The position numbers and the translations under genes are program-made. Below are positions 16,260 through 26,702 of a DNA stretch of 58,381 nt, one piece after another; the first letter of the stretch is position 1; each line of letters starts with the position of its first letter. The notes beneath the pieces are model-generated. The model did not search any database and was not told the DNA's origin. It saw nothing but the letters and a program-made list of their open reading frames with translations. Source of the DNA: an uncultured Acidobacteriota bacterium (lineage in GTDB: Bacteria > Acidobacteriota > Thermoanaerobaculia > UBA5066); assembly GCA_903845115.1 (NCBI GenBank), contig CAIMWE010000169.1, positions 1 through 58,381 of the forward strand. Direction: 5' to 3'.

Positions 16260-18731
16260 TCACCTGACGACGAGGTTCAGAAGCCGTCCCGGCACGAAGA
16301 CGGTCTTCACCCTCTCCTTCCCCGTCACCCAGCGGCTGATCGTCTCGTCGGCCAGCGCGGCCCTGACGAGCTCTTCCTCCCCGGCGTCGCGGCGGAGGAC
16401 CACCTGCCCCCTGAGCTTTCCGCTGACCTGGACGGCGAACGCGACCGTCTCCTCCTCCGCGAGCGACGGGTCGAACGCCGGCCACCCTTCGAGGAGGAGG
16501 CTCCTGGTGCCGCCGAGGCGCTGGTGCATCTCCTCCGAGAGGTGAGGCGCCACCGGGTGGAGGAGCGCGACCAGCGTCCTCAGGGTGGCGGCCTTCTCCC
16601 CCGCTTCCGCTCCCGGGTCACCGCACAACTCCGCCGCGTGCCGGGAGAACTCCATCAGGTGGGCCACCGCCGTGTGGAACGAGAAGGCCTCGAAGGCGGC
16701 CGTCACCTTGCGGACGGCGATGTGGCGTCGCCTGGCAGCGGCGGCGGCCGGGTCGGCCGGGTCCCTCCTCGGGTCGGCCCCGGACGAGAGGAAGCCCTCC
16801 ACGGTGCCCCGCACCCGGTAGAGGAAGCGCTCGGGTCCGGCGATGCCGTCGTCGTTCCACTCGGTCTCCTTCTCGGGGGGCCCGAGGAACAGGACGTACG
16901 CCCTCACGGCGTCCGCGCCCTTCTCCGCGATCAGCGGGTCGAGGGAGACCGCGTTGCCGCGCGACTTGGACATCTTCTCGACGCGCCCGCCCGGGGATCT
17001 CCTGGTGATCATCCCCTGGTTGAACAGCGCGGCGAACGGCTCGTCGAAGGAGACGAGGCCGAGGCTCTTGATCACCCGAACGAAGAACCGGGCGTAGAGG
17101 AGGTGGAGGATCGCGTGCTCGATCCCTCCGATGTACTGGTTCACCGGGGCCCAGCGGGCCGCGATCGACGGGTCGAAGGGACGGTCCGCGTTCTTCGGGT
17201 CGAGGTAACGGATGAAGTACCACGAGGAGTCGACGAACGTGTCCATCGTGTCCGTCTCGCGGCGTCCGGGCCCGCCGCACCGCGGGCACGCGGCCCGGAG
17301 GAAGGACTCCACCTTGTCCAGCGGGTTCCCCCCCTTGCCGGTGAAGGGGGCGTCGGGCGGGAGGATGACCGGGAGGTCCTTCTCCGGCACCGGGACCCAC
17401 CCGTCCTTCTCGCAGTGGATCATGGGAATCGGGGTGCCCCAGTACCTCTGGCGCGAGATCAGCCAGTCGCGGAGCCTGAAGCGAACCTTCGCCCCTCCGA
17501 GCCCCTTCTCCTCCGCCGCGAGCGCGATCGCTTCCCCGGCTTCCGCTGAAGGCACGCCGTCGTACGGCCCCGAGTTGACCATCGTCCCCTCGCCCGTCCA
17601 GCAGGCGATCGCGGGATCGGCGGAGGCCGGGCGCTTCACGACCTCGACGATGGGGAGGCCGTACTTCGTGCAGAACTCGTGGTCCCGGGTGTCGTGCCCC
17701 GGCACCGCCATGAGGGCGGCCGTTCCGTAGTCGGCGATGACGAAGTTCGCGATCCAGACCGGGACCTCCGCTCCGGTGAACGGGTGCCGCGCCGTGAAAC
17801 CGGTGAACCGCCCGTCCTTTTCCGCGGTCTCCGACTCCCTGGCGATCCGGTCCTGGCTCCGCACGGAGCGCACCCACGCCTCGAGCGCCGCACGGTCGGG
17901 GTGGCCGGCCAGGAGGCGCGGGACGAGGGGGTGCTCCGGAGCGAGGATCAGGGCCGTGACCCCGAACACGGTGTCGGGGCGGGTCGTGAAGACGCGGACC
18001 GTCTCTCCCAGGGCGGGGACCACGAAGTCGAGATCGGCACCCACGGACCGGCCGATCCAGTTCCGCTGCATCGTCCGGACCTTCTCCGGCCACTTCTCCA
18101 GGCCGTCGAGGCCCTCGAGGAGGCTGTCGGCGTAGTCGGTGATCTTCAGGAACCACTGCTCGAGCTCCCGCTGGGTGACCGGGCTCTTGCACCGCTCGCA
18201 CGTGCCGCCTTCGGCCTGCTCGTTCGCGAGGACCGTCTCGCAGGAGGGGCACCAGTTGACGGAGGCCTTCTTCCGGACGGCCAGCCCCTTCTCGAGCATC
18301 TTCAGGAAGAACCACTGGTTCCAGCGGTAGTACTCGGGCTCGCAGGTCGTGACTTCCTTGCTCCAGTCGTAGAGGACCCCCCACGCCCGGAACTGTTCCT
18401 TCATCGCGGCGATGTTCGCCAGCGTGGAGGTCCGGGGGTGGATCCCCTTCTGGATGGCGTAGTTCTCCGCGGGCAGGCCGAACGCGTCCCACCCCATCGG
18501 ACAGAAGACGTTCTGGCCTCGCTGGCGGAGGAACCGGTGCAGCGCATCCGTGAGGAAATAGGTCCGGGCGTGGCCGACGTGCAGCCGGTCGCCGGACGGG
18601 TACGGGAGCATGACGAGGAGGTAGGTGCCCTTGACGGCCGGATCCGAGGTGTCGACCCGCGCAAGCTGCTCCCGCTCCCAGATCTCCTGCCACTTCTTTT
18701 CGATCGCGAGGTTGTCTTCGTAGTTACTCAT
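16260..18731 (-). CDS. leuS: leucyl-tRNA synthetase
   Basis: 823 residues, class I synthetase that charges tRNA-Leu. Visible: [16 protein letters not shown] (HIGH motif, here HVGH), the two zinc-binding CxxC pairs (CPSC and CERC near residues 160-180), the editing (CP1) domain with [12 protein letters not shown], the leucine-specific region, KMSKSRGN, and the C-terminal anticodon-binding domain. ATG at 18731 gives the usual MSNYEDN-type start; a TTG 21 bases upstream is less likely. It overlaps the cheB relic by eight bases and is probably co-transcribed with the chemotaxis genes. Confidence 0.97.
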   Translation of the reverse strand: MSNYEDNLAIEKKWQEIWEREQLARVDTSDPAVKGTYLLVMLPYPSGDRLHVGHARTYFLTDALHRFLRQRGQNVFCPMGWDAFGLPAENYAIQKGIHPRTSTLANIAAMKEQFRAWGVLYDWSKEVTTCEPEYYRWNQWFFLKMLEKGLAVRKKASVNWCPSCETVLANEQAEGGTCERCKSPVTQRELEQWFLKITDYADSLLEGLDGLEKWPEKVRTMQRNWIGRSVGADLDFVVPALGETVRVFTTRPDTVFGVTALILAPEHPLVPRLLAGHPDRAALEAWVRSVRSQDRIARESETAEKDGRFTGFTARHPFTGAEVPVWIANFVIADYGTAALMAVPGHDTRDHEFCTKYGLPIVEVVKRPASADPAIACWTGEGTMVNSGPYDGVPSAEAGEAIALAAEEKGLGGAKVRFRLRDWLISRQRYWGTPIPMIHCEKDGWVPVPEKDLPVILPPDAPFTGKGGNPLDKVESFLRAACPRCGGPGRRETDTMDTFVDSSWYFIRYLDPKNADRPFDPSIAARWAPVNQYIGGIEHAILHLLYARFFVRVIKSLGLVSFDEPFAALFNQGMITRRSPGGRVEKMSKSRGNAVSLDPLIAEKGADAVRAYVLFLGPPEKETEWNDDGIAGPERFLYRVRGTVEGFLSSGADPRRDPADPAAAAARRRHIAVRKVTAAFEAFSFHTAVAHLMEFSRHAAELCGDPGAEAGEKAATLRTLVALLHPVAPHLSEEMHQRLGGTRSLLLEGWPAFDPSLAEEETVAFAVQVSGKLRGQVVLRRDAGEEELVRAALADETISRWVTGKERVKTVFVPGRLLNLVVR

Positions 18732-18891
18732 GAAAGCGCGACAGTGTAGCAAGCGGGAACCGCCGATCCAGCTCGCGGCCGATCTCGCCGAGCGGGAGGA
18801 CGAGGGCCCCGCTCGCGGCCCGCGCCGCCACTGCGGGCATTCCCTCGATGAGACGCTGGAAGGCCGAGTCGTCGACGACCAGCACCTGCAC
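18724..18891 (-). pseudogene. cheB relic (internally deleted methylesterase)
   Basis: A 55-codon open frame begins GTG ten bases after the cheR stop. Its first residues, [13 protein letters not shown], match the start of the CheB receiver domain. They run straight into [18 protein letters not shown] and GEIGREL, which match the very C-terminus of the CheB methylesterase domain (GMP...VLPLxEI). The ~300 residues between are missing, in frame. The position directly after cheR is where cheB normally lies. I infer an in-frame internal deletion of cheB; a short expressed peptide cannot be excluded. The frame ends inside the leuS start. Confidence 0.6.
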
Positions 18892-18901
18892 GGACGCGGC
18901 T

Positions 18902-19723
18902 CTACTTCCGGTAGGCGACGTCGTGGCTCAGCCGGACCATCGTCAGCGGCGTCAACGATGCCGCCAGGACGTCGGAGGGGCCGAGGAGCAGGTACCCGCC
19001 GGGCTTCAGGCGGGAGGAGAAGAGCGCGATCGCCCCGTCGCGAGCCTCCCGGTCGAGGTAGATCAGGACGTTCCGGCAGACGATCACGTCGAACGCGGGT
19101 CCGTCCGGCTTCTCGAGCGCGAGGGGCCGCGCTTCGAGCTGGACCGAGGAGCGGATCTCGTCCTTCACCTCGAGCGACCCGTCCGGCAGCAGACGGAAGA
19201 ACCGCTCCCGACGCTCGGGCGAGGTCTCGCGCAGGGAGTGAACTCCGTATCGCGCCACCCGGGCCTTCCGGATGAACGCCGGCGAGGCGTCGGATCCCCG
19301 GATCCGGACCCCTCCGAAGAGGGCCGCACCCTTCTCGGCGAGGACCATCGCGAGCGTGTAGGCCTCTTCCCCCGTCGCGCAGCCGGCGGACCAGACGTCG
19401 AGGGCTTCCCCCGTCCCCACGGCGAGCCGCCGTTCGGGAACGATCTCCTCGGAAAAGGCGAGGAGGCCGGCGGCGTCGCGGAAGAAGTAGGTCTCCCCGT
19501 TCACGGCGGCATCGAGGAGGCGGCCGAACTCCGAGGACTCCGGGGAGCCCTCCCGAAACCGGACGTAGAGCTCGTAGAAGGAACCGGCCGCTCTCGCGTC
19601 CGCGGCAAGGCGGCTCTCGAGGCGCGGGCGGCGCGATTCGTCGATGACCAGCCCGGTCCGCTTCCGGACGAGCTCCGACAGCAGGCCGAAGACCGGGTCG
19701 CCCAGCGAGACGGCCCGGGCCAT
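18902..19723 (-). CDS. cheR: chemotaxis protein methyltransferase CheR
   Basis: 273 residues. It would methylate glutamates on chemoreceptors using S-adenosylmethionine. The N-terminal helical domain is followed by [18 protein letters not shown], the SAM motif [16 protein letters not shown], and [14 protein letters not shown], all typical of CheR. The start ATG overlaps the HEAT-protein stop (TGATG). No intact cheB follows, so demethylation must come from elsewhere or be lost. Confidence 0.93.
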   Translation of the reverse strand: MARAVSLGDPVFGLLSELVRKRTGLVIDESRRPRLESRLAADARAAGSFYELYVRFREGSPESSEFGRLLDAAVNGETYFFRDAAGLLAFSEEIVPERRLAVGTGEALDVWSAGCATGEEAYTLAMVLAEKGAALFGGVRIRGSDASPAFIRKARVARYGVHSLRETSPERRERFFRLLPDGSLEVKDEIRSSVQLEARPLALEKPDGPAFDVIVCRNVLIYLDREARDGAIALFSSRLKPGGYLLLGPSDVLAASLTPLTMVRLSHDVAYRK

Positions 19724-21930
19724 CACGACCGCCCTCTCGCCGGGGACGAGAGCGCCAGCGCCCAGCGCCGCTCGGCCCTGGCCGGAGCCGTTCTCCACTC
19801 TTTCCGGACCGCCTTCTCGAACCGCCCAGCGAGGGCCGCCGCGGCCTCCCGCGCCCCGGCAGACACCTTCTCTTCCGCGAGGAGGAGGTTCAGCGGAGCG
19901 ACCGCGGACTCGTCTCCCGCTGCGGACACGGCCCCGAGCAGGGCCTCCAGGGCCGAGGGGTCGGTCTCCGAGGCGAGGGCTCGCGACAGCGCGTTCGCGA
20001 CGGCTCCCGAGCGCCACGCGGCCCCGTTCTGCCGCACCAGCTCCGCGGCGGCCCGACGCACGGCAGGCCTCGGATCGGCCAGCGCGAGCGCCGCGACGGC
20101 CGACGCGGGCTCCGGCCTCGCCACGGCCTGAGCGAGCAGCGCCGCTCGCGCCGTCTCGGTCTCCTCGTGACTCACCGCGAGCGCCACGCTCTCCGCCGCG
20201 TCGGCGTCCCCGGTCCGCGCGATCTCCTCGAGAGCCGCGAGCCGTATTTCCTCCCCCTGTGCCAGGAGCTCCTCCGCCATCCGCGGGCGGTCCGGTCCCG
20301 CGAGCGCGATGATGGCGGCCCCTGCCGCCGATGCCGCCGGCGCCTCGTCCGCCAGGAACACCAGGCAGTCCCTCCAGCCGAAGGGAAGGTCCTCCCGCCC
20401 TCGCTCCGCCCAGCGCGCGACGGTCCGGAGGGCCGCGGCCCGGACGGCGGGAGCCGGGTCCTCGAGGCATCCCCTGATGACGTGTGCGGGAAACGCCAGC
20501 CGGCCGGCGGCCGCCCGGACCGCGGCGGACCGAACGTCGGGATCGGGCGACCCCATTGCGCCGACGAGGGCAGCCTCCGGACCCGGCCCGTCGACGTCAC
20601 CGAGCGCCAGGAGGGCCCCGACCCTCCCGGGCCCGTCGGCACCTTCGGCCCGGTCGAGCAGCGCCCTGACCTGGGCGTCTCGCCGGTCCGGGGGCGTGTC
20701 CGGGGCGGAAGCCGCGAGAGCGAGAGCCGCCGGAAGAGAGGTCTCGGGATCCTCTTCCGCCAGGATGTCGATCAGGTCGGAGAGACGGGCCGTTCCCGGC
20801 GGCAAGCTGTTCAGCACGGCCGCCCGGACGGCGGAAGCCGGATGGACGAGGAGCGGAGCGAGGAGAGAAGGCTCGTCCAGCTCCATCACCCGATCGACGA
20901 GCACGAGCGCCGGCTCTGGGTCCTCGCTCTGCAGGACGGCGTGGAGCGCTTCCTCGATCTGCGAACGGGACAGGCAGGCGAGGCACGAGAACCCGTCCGG
21001 GAACGGACCGGCCCGGAGGATCTCCAGACACGCTCCACTGAGGTCGAGGAGGAGGACGACGTGCGCGGCATCGCTCCGGAACCCGGGCGAGGCCTGGTCG
21101 GACGCCACGATCTGGACGAGCGCGTCCAACGCCCCGGGCCACAGTCCCCGGACGAGACCGGCGGTCTCCTCGGTCCCCGCCTCCAGGCCGCTCCGGAGAG
21201 CGCGGACGAGGTCGGCGTCCGGCCCCTCCTGGGCCGCGATCCGGGCGAGCTCGTCGACCGACCTCGACGTCCCGAGCCTCGCCATCGCCCGGAGCGCGCT
21301 CCGGCGAAGGGCCGGGTCGGCGATCCGGGCGACCAGGAATCCAGACGTGTCGGGGTCGCCGATCTCTCCCAGGGCCTCGATCGCGTGGACCTTCGTCCAG
21401 GTGGTTCCGTGCTCGAGGTGGAGAAGGAGATCGGGTACCGCCTCCCGCCGCTTCGTGCGGCCCAGCGAGAGCAGGAGCGCCGCGCGGACGTTCGCGTCCC
21501 TCTCCCTCTCGAGGGCCGCGCTCAGGGCGCCGACCGAATCGTTCACCGGTCCGGCCGGGGGAAGGCTCATGGCCCCGGCGAGCCTCACGTCCGCCGAAGG
21601 GCTCTCGAGGGCCTGGAAGAGGAACCGGGCTCCGGGACGTCCGGCGGCGGAGAGGAGCGCGACCGCCGCCCCGCGGTGACCCGCGTCGGCCTCGTCGCCG
21701 AGAGCGGCGAGACAGAATTCCCCGACCCTGTCCGTCAGGCGGCCGGCGAGAGCCGCGACGGCGCGATCGCGGACCCGGTAGTCGGAGTCGTGCAGCATTC
21801 CGAGGAGCAGGGTCTCCGCCTCCTCTCCCGGGATGTCCGCCATGAGGGCCGCCGTTCGCCAGCGGACGGTCGGATCCGGCACCCCGGAGTCGGCGGCCAG
21901 CGAGGCGAGCGGACCGGAGAGGTCCTGCAT
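19723..21930 (-). CDS. large HEAT-repeat protein of the chemosensory operon
   Basis: 735 residues built almost wholly of HEAT/PBS-lyase-like helical repeats, for example [54 protein letters not shown] and [14 protein letters not shown]. No signal peptide or membrane span, so it should be cytoplasmic. HEAT arrays are protein-binding solenoids. It sits between cheW and cheR with start/stop overlaps on both sides, so a role as a scaffold or output adaptor of this pathway is likely. Myxococcus Che7 also includes a HEAT-like protein (Cpc7), which is a known parallel, not proof of orthology. Confidence 0.8.
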   Translation of the reverse strand: MQDLSGPLASLAADSGVPDPTVRWRTAALMADIPGEEAETLLLGMLHDSDYRVRDRAVAALAGRLTDRVGEFCLAALGDEADAGHRGAAVALLSAAGRPGARFLFQALESPSADVRLAGAMSLPPAGPVNDSVGALSAALERERDANVRAALLLSLGRTKRREAVPDLLLHLEHGTTWTKVHAIEALGEIGDPDTSGFLVARIADPALRRSALRAMARLGTSRSVDELARIAAQEGPDADLVRALRSGLEAGTEETAGLVRGLWPGALDALVQIVASDQASPGFRSDAAHVVLLLDLSGACLEILRAGPFPDGFSCLACLSRSQIEEALHAVLQSEDPEPALVLVDRVMELDEPSLLAPLLVHPASAVRAAVLNSLPPGTARLSDLIDILAEEDPETSLPAALALAASAPDTPPDRRDAQVRALLDRAEGADGPGRVGALLALGDVDGPGPEAALVGAMGSPDPDVRSAAVRAAAGRLAFPAHVIRGCLEDPAPAVRAAALRTVARWAERGREDLPFGWRDCLVFLADEAPAASAAGAAIIALAGPDRPRMAEELLAQGEEIRLAALEEIARTGDADAAESVALAVSHEETETARAALLAQAVARPEPASAVAALALADPRPAVRRAAAELVRQNGAAWRSGAVANALSRALASETDPSALEALLGAVSAAGDESAVAPLNLLLAEEKVSAGAREAAAALAGRFEKAVRKEWRTAPARAERRWALALSSPARGRS

Positions 21931-22358
21931 CACCGCTTCCCCCCTCCGAGCACTTCTTCGACGGTGACGATCCTCAGGGCCGGCCCGTCGCCGGGAGCGC
22001 CCTCCCGGACGTTCCCGCCCTCGGGCGAAGCGAGCACGCCCGCCTCGTCGGAGATCTCCTCGACCGACTCGATCCGGTCGACCAGCAGCGCGTGCCGCTC
22101 CCCCTCGAGAATCACGAGGAACTGCCCCGTCCTCTCGCCATCCCTCTCCGTCGGGCCGCACCCCAGGGCCCGGGCGACGTCGAGGACGCCCAGGGGCTCG
22201 CCGCGCACGAACGTCACCCCGGCATATTCCGGGGGGGAGCCGGGGAGCGGGACGATCTGCCGCGCCCGGGCCGCCCCCTGGACGCGGTCGACGGCCAGCC
22301 CGAAGCGCCCGCCGCCCACCCGGAAGACGAGGTAAGGCGAGCCGGCGTTCGGGCTCAT
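21930..22358 (-). CDS. cheW: chemotaxis adaptor CheW
   Basis: 142 residues, a single CheW domain linking receptors to CheA. YLVFRVGGGRFGLAVDRVQG opens the fold, split here as YLVFRVGGG and RFGLAVDRVQG, and VRGEPLGVLDVARALG and ALLVDRIESVEEI are the usual later strands. ATG at 22358 overlaps the cheA stop (ATGA), and its own stop overlaps the HEAT gene start. Confidence 0.93.
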   Translation of the reverse strand: MSPNAGSPYLVFRVGGGRFGLAVDRVQGAARARQIVPLPGSPPEYAGVTFVRGEPLGVLDVARALGCGPTERDGERTGQFLVILEGERHALLVDRIESVEEISDEAGVLASPEGGNVREGAPGDGPALRIVTVEEVLGGGKR

Positions 22359-24391
22359 CTCACCCCTCCCGCGAAGGCCCCGCGGGGAAGCGCGCTCGAC
22401 AGCAGGAGGCCGGCGTCGATCGTGAGCGCCAGGCTCCCGCCGGGAAGCTCCGCGGCTCCCGTGACCTCGCGGCTCCGGGGGATGACGTCGGCGAGAGGCT
22501 TGACGATCACGTCCTCCATCCCCTCGATCGACGAGACGGTGAAGCCCGCCCTCAGGGGACCCTGCTCGACCACGACGACCGTCTCGTCCAGCGCCTTCCC
22601 CGGCGATCCCAGCCCGAGGTGAGCGGCGAGGGAGAAGAGCGGCAGCGGCTCCCCCTCGTCCTCGGTCACCAACGATTCGCCCCGCCGCTCGACGCGTGCC
22701 GGATCGGCCCGGAACGCCCTTCTCACGCCGGAGGTCGGCAACGCCAGGAAGAAGCCTTCCGCGCGGACGAGAAGGGACTCCACCAGGACGAGCGTCATCG
22801 GCACCTGCACCTCGAAGGTCGTCCCCTTGCCCGGGGTCGAGGTCACGCGGACGTCGCCCTTGAGCTTCGCGAGGTTCGCCCGGACGACGTCGAGGCCCAC
22901 TCCCCGCCCCGAGATCGCGCTGACCGTCTGGGCAGTGGAGAAGCCCGGCAGGAAGACGAGGTCGAGCGGATCGACCGGATCGGGCTCGAAAGGAGAGAGG
23001 AGGCCCTTCTCTCGCGCCCGACGGACCAGCCTCTCTCCCTCCATCCCGCGGCCGTCGTCGGCGAGCGTGAAGGCGACCGAGCGCCCTCTGGTTTCCACGA
23101 CGAGCGTCAGGCGCCCGGCCCTGGGCTTTCCCGCAGCCTCCCGCTCGGCGGGGAGCTCGATTCCGTGGTCGAGGGCGTTCCGGACGATGTGGAGGAGCGG
23201 GTCGGTCAGCTCCTCCGCAAGGACCTTGTCGATCTCGGTCTCTCCCCCGAAGACGTCGAACGTCACCTCCTTGCCGAGGGAAGGGGCCATCGAGCCCACC
23301 ACGCGGGAGAGCCTCGCGGTCAGCTGCTCGACCGGGACGAATCGCGTCGCCAGGGCCGCCCTCCCGAGAGCCGTGACGGTCCGGTCGAGGTCGGCGAAGG
23401 CCTTCTGCGCCTCGAACCGTGCGGCCCGGTCGGTGGCCGTCGCGAGGACCTTTCCCAGCGAGCGCTTCAGCGCCCAGCGGGAGAACGCCAGCTCGCCGGT
23501 GAGGTTCACCAGGAGCGCCAGCTTCTCGAGCGGGACACGGACCGTCCCTCCCATCGGCCGGAAGGACGGACGCCCGTCGCGACCGGGGACGAAAGCCGGC
23601 AGCTCGGGGACCGCGCCCGGCGCCTCGGGCTCGCGTCCCCCTCCCTCGAGCACCTCCACCACCGAGGCCCCGGCCCGGGACGAGACCCCGTCGAGCGGCA
23701 GATCCGCGGGGAACCCTCCGAGGAGCCGGAAGACCATCCTCGACGGGTCCTTTCCCGCTCCACCCGGAAACGTCCCGACCAGCTCTCCGCTCCGGGAGAC
23801 CTCGTCCATGGCTTTCCGGAGTCCCTCGTCGAACGAGTCGAGAGGCAGCTCCAGCGTCAGGAAGGCCAGGCGCCTTCCTCTCCTCGCGCACTCCAGTAAC
23901 CGGTGCCTCTCGTAATCCGTCAGCATCCGGTCCAGGTCCGGCGGAAGGCGCGGAGCGTCGCCCGCAGCCGCCGCGTCTCCGGAGCGCCCCGCGGCCACGG
24001 TGCGGAGAATCCTCTCGGAGGCCCCGTGCGGGAGCTGGGGATCCGGCTCCCCTGCCTCGATCCTCGCCGCCGCCCCCGCGATCGCCTCGAGCGCTGCCGC
24101 GACGACCTCCAGCACCTCGGTCGAATGGTCGATCCGGCCCATCCGCAGGGCGTCGAGAAGACCCTCCAGATCGTGCGCGAGCCCGGCGAGCCGGGAGAAT
24201 CCCGCCATCGCCGAGAGGCCTTTCACCGAGTGAATGGCACGAAAGAGAGCGTTGACCGAGCCCGCGGGAGCCTCCCCCCCCGCCTTTCCGAGCAAGGCGA
24301 CGGCGTCCCGCGATTCCTCGAGCAGGCCGTCCATCTCGGCCAGGAAGTCCTTCCGGTCGAGCGCCTCGAAGCCCCGACCCGCGCGCTTCAC
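22355..24391 (-). CDS. cheA: chemotaxis histidine kinase CheA
   Basis: 678 residues. The N-terminal Hpt domain holds the phosphorylated histidine (His54 in AIHSVKGLSAMAGF). A middle region with no clear P2 domain is followed by the P3 dimerisation helices, the HATPase core (IVRNALDHGIELP, ADDGRGM, GRGVGLDVVRANL), and a CheW-like C-terminal domain. It would pass phosphate to the response regulator encoded just upstream. Start GTG at 24391 overlaps that gene's stop (GTGA). Confidence 0.94.
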   Translation of the reverse strand: MKRAGRGFEALDRKDFLAEMDGLLEESRDAVALLGKAGGEAPAGSVNALFRAIHSVKGLSAMAGFSRLAGLAHDLEGLLDALRMGRIDHSTEVLEVVAAALEAIAGAAARIEAGEPDPQLPHGASERILRTVAAGRSGDAAAAGDAPRLPPDLDRMLTDYERHRLLECARRGRRLAFLTLELPLDSFDEGLRKAMDEVSRSGELVGTFPGGAGKDPSRMVFRLLGGFPADLPLDGVSSRAGASVVEVLEGGGREPEAPGAVPELPAFVPGRDGRPSFRPMGGTVRVPLEKLALLVNLTGELAFSRWALKRSLGKVLATATDRAARFEAQKAFADLDRTVTALGRAALATRFVPVEQLTARLSRVVGSMAPSLGKEVTFDVFGGETEIDKVLAEELTDPLLHIVRNALDHGIELPAEREAAGKPRAGRLTLVVETRGRSVAFTLADDGRGMEGERLVRRAREKGLLSPFEPDPVDPLDLVFLPGFSTAQTVSAISGRGVGLDVVRANLAKLKGDVRVTSTPGKGTTFEVQVPMTLVLVESLLVRAEGFFLALPTSGVRRAFRADPARVERRGESLVTEDEGEPLPLFSLAAHLGLGSPGKALDETVVVVEQGPLRAGFTVSSIEGMEDVIVKPLADVIPRSREVTGAAELPGGSLALTIDAGLLLSSALPRGAFAGGVR

Positions 24392-24810
24392 GCCTTTCCT
24401 CTGTCTGATTCGAGGACCTCGGTGAGGAGGCGGTCGAGCGTCTCCGCCTCGAAGGGCTTGGCCAGGTACCCGTCCGCTCCGGCGGTCCGGGCGAGAAGGA
24501 TGTCCTCGGCCTCCCTTTCCGTGGAGATCGCGACCACCGGGAGCATCCTCTGCTCCGGCCTCGCCCGGATGAGCCGGATCAGCTCCAGGCCCGACAGCGA
24601 CGGCATGTTCACGTCGGTGAGGACGAGGTCGAACGGCTGCCGCGGCAGGAGGCGAAGAGCCTCGAAGGCGTCCGAGGCCTCGGTGATCACCGCCCGGCGG
24701 CCCTGCCGTCTCCCGCTCGAGATCACCGCGTCCGAGATGAGGAGCCTGGCCGCCGGCGAGTCGTCGACGACGAGGACGCGAAGCACGGGAGTATCGGCCG
24801 GGAGGCTCAT
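24388..24810 (-). CDS. single-domain response regulator (CheY-like)
   Basis: 140 residues, only a receiver domain. Acidic pocket Asp16-Asp17 in VLVVDDSPAAR, phosphorylation site Asp66 in LVLTDVNMPS, and Lys118 in YLAKPFE. There is no output domain, so it should act by protein contact, as CheY does on the flagellar motor, or as a phosphate sink. It is translated directly ahead of cheA, its likely kinase. ATG at 24810 overlaps the transglutaminase stop. Confidence 0.9.
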   Translation of the reverse strand: MSLPADTPVLRVLVVDDSPAARLLISDAVISSGRRQGRRAVITEASDAFEALRLLPRQPFDLVLTDVNMPSLSGLELIRLIRARPEQRMLPVVAISTEREAEDILLARTAGADGYLAKPFEAETLDRLLTEVLESDRGKA

Positions 24811-25694
24811 CGCCGGTACCCGGCCTCGGCCGGCGCCGGACCCGCGGAGCGGGGGCGGCCCAGGGCCACTCCCTGCCCGACCAGGTCCAGCCTCGGCCTC
24901 CGCAGCTCCGCGGTCCTGGAGAGCACGGCCAGGCCGAAATCGGGGCCCGGGGGGCCCGGAAGGGCGAGGTACCGGGCCGTCACCGTATTGGCCAGCCCCG
25001 CCGGGTCTGAAGGAACCCAGCCGAGTCCCGCGACGTAGGCTTCGATCCACCGGTGCCGCACCCCGGAGATCGCCGCATCCCAGTACCCCCGGGCTTCTTC
25101 CGGGAGCTCCTCGGGGGTCGAGGCCGTCAGGATGCCGGTCACCTGCCGGGCCGGGATTCCGGCCCGGGCGATCAGCTCCTCCGCGAGGAGCGATCTCCCG
25201 ACGCACGAGCCTCGCCCCCGGGCAAGGGTCGCCGCCGCTGTCTCCGCTCCCAGCCCGGGGCGCTCGTAGTGGATCCGGCGCGAGGTGTAGCCGACGACCC
25301 GCTCCACGGCCTCCAGGGCGCTCCTGGCTCCTCGCGTCAGGAACCGGGAGAGCCGGTCCAGGTCCTCGTCCGGCCGCCGCGAAACGGTCCCTTTCAGCTC
25401 TTCCGGGAGCGAGGAGGCCGGGACCGGGAAAGCCTGGTCGTCCCGCAGCGGCCGCCCGTCCACCACGACGCGGACGTCCAGCGTCGTGCCGTCCGGGGAC
25501 GAGAGCGCGACCCGGTAGCCCGGGTTCTCGATGGGCCTCACCTGTTTCCACGGACTGGGCCCGTTCAGCCGGTAGAGGGCCGCCTCGGACTCGGGGGCGG
25601 CCCCGCCGACGGGGGCCGGAGCGCCGGACGCCTGCCAGGCCAGGAGCGCTCCCGGGAGAACCAGCCCGCCCAGCCCGCCCAGCCTGAATCTCAT
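24807..25694 (-). CDS. exported transglutaminase-like protein
   Basis: 295 residues with an N-terminal signal sequence (LGGLVLPGALLAWQASG). The transglutaminase-core triad is visible: Cys164 in ARGRGSCVGRS, His214 in GVRHRWIEAYV and Asp230 in VPSDPAG. Such domains act as cysteine proteases or cross-linkers, often on periplasmic proteins. It is the first gene of the chemosensory stretch (seven bases downstream of nusB, overlapping the response-regulator gene), an unusual partner for a cytoplasmic chemotaxis pathway; its substrate is unknown. Confidence 0.82.
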   Translation of the reverse strand: MRFRLGGLGGLVLPGALLAWQASGAPAPVGGAAPESEAALYRLNGPSPWKQVRPIENPGYRVALSSPDGTTLDVRVVVDGRPLRDDQAFPVPASSLPEELKGTVSRRPDEDLDRLSRFLTRGARSALEAVERVVGYTSRRIHYERPGLGAETAAATLARGRGSCVGRSLLAEELIARAGIPARQVTGILTASTPEELPEEARGYWDAAISGVRHRWIEAYVAGLGWVPSDPAGLANTVTARYLALPGPPGPDFGLAVLSRTAELRRPRLDLVGQGVALGRPRSAGPAPAEAGYRR

Positions 25695-25701
25695 CCCGGC
25701 C

Positions 25702-26157
25702 TCATCTCCGGGTCCGATCCCTCCGGGCGCCGCCGGCAGGGGCGCCCGGGTCGAAGGTCGCGCGCCGGATGCCGTCGAGAACGCCGTTCACGAACGGTCC
25801 CGAGGAAGGGGTCGAGAACTTCTTGGCGATCTCGACCGCCTCGTCGATGACGACCGCGTGAGGGGTGTCGGGCTCGAAGAGCAGCTCGTAGAGAGCCAGG
25901 CGGAGGAGGTTCCGGTCGACGGCCGCCATCCGCCCCAGACGCCAGTGCTCGGACCTCTCCGACAGCTTCGCGTCGAGCTCGTCGCGATGCTCGAGCGTCC
26001 CGAGCACGAGGAGGGAGGCATATTCCTTCACCTCCGGAGTCGCGTCGACGTACTCCCCCGTCCGCTCGAACATCTCGTCCGCACGTGTTCCGGCCAGGTC
26101 GTTCTGGTAGAGGAGCTGGAGGGCGAGCTCCCGCGCCTTTCGCCGCCGTCCGCTCAA
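25702..26157 (-). CDS. nusB: transcription antitermination factor NusB
   Basis: 151 residues, all-helical NusB fold. RRRKARELALQLLYQND opens the protein; ERSEHWRLGRMAAVDRNLLR and VVIDEAVEIAKKFS follow, and SGPFVNGVLDGI is the typical end of the fold. It forms the boxA-binding complex with NusE in rRNA antitermination. The start is TTG at 26157, with GAGGA five to six bases upstream. It follows ribH by 13 bases, the common ribH-nusB arrangement. Confidence 0.95.
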   Translation of the reverse strand: MSGRRRKARELALQLLYQNDLAGTRADEMFERTGEYVDATPEVKEYASLLVLGTLEHRDELDAKLSERSEHWRLGRMAAVDRNLLRLALYELLFEPDTPHAVVIDEAVEIAKKFSTPSSGPFVNGVLDGIRRATFDPGAPAGGARRDRTRR

Positions 26158-26170
26158 AGGGTCCTCGTTC

Positions 26171-26659
26171 TCAGCGGCGGGTCGGTGGGGGGACCGCCGC
26201 CAGGCGGGCCCTCAGGTCAGCCACCTCCACCGCCGCCATCGCCGCTTCGGAACCCTTGTTCCCGCCCTTCGCGCCGGAGCGCTCGAGGGCCTGCTCGAGG
26301 GTGTCGCAGGTCAGGATCCCGAATCCGATCGGGAGGTCGATCTCCAGCGAGACCTGGAAGACTCCCTTGGACACCTCGGCCGACACGTACTCGAAGTGAG
26401 GCGTCCCGCCCCTGATGACGGCGCCGAGGGCGAGGAGGGCGTCGAGAGGCCGCGACCTCGACAGGTCCCGCAGGGCGAGCGGGATCTCCCACGCCCCGGG
26501 TGTCCGCACCACGTGGAGGTCCGCGTCGCTCGCGCCCAGGCGCCGGAGCGTGTCGAGCGCTCCCTCGAGCAGGCGGCCGACGACGATGTCGTTCGTCCTC
26601 GAGGCGACGATTCCGAACCGCCGCCCGGCGGCGTTGAGATTCCCTTCGATCACGGCCAT
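26171..26659 (-). CDS. ribH: 6,7-dimethyl-8-ribityllumazine synthase
   Basis: 162 residues. It condenses 3,4-dihydroxybutanone 4-phosphate with the ribitylamino pyrimidine in riboflavin synthesis. Family marks: PGAWEIPLALR, ALGAVIRGGTPHFEYV (with the catalytic His), IGFGILTCDTLEQALER, and KGSEAA. Other rib genes are not in the window. ATG at 26659. Confidence 0.96.
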   Translation of the reverse strand: MAVIEGNLNAAGRRFGIVASRTNDIVVGRLLEGALDTLRRLGASDADLHVVRTPGAWEIPLALRDLSRSRPLDALLALGAVIRGGTPHFEYVSAEVSKGVFQVSLEIDLPIGFGILTCDTLEQALERSGAKGGNKGSEAAMAAVEVADLRARLAAVPPPTRR

Positions 26660-26702
26660 GACGGGCTCAGTGTAGCACCCGCGCGGCCCGTTTCCGGCCC
26701 GC

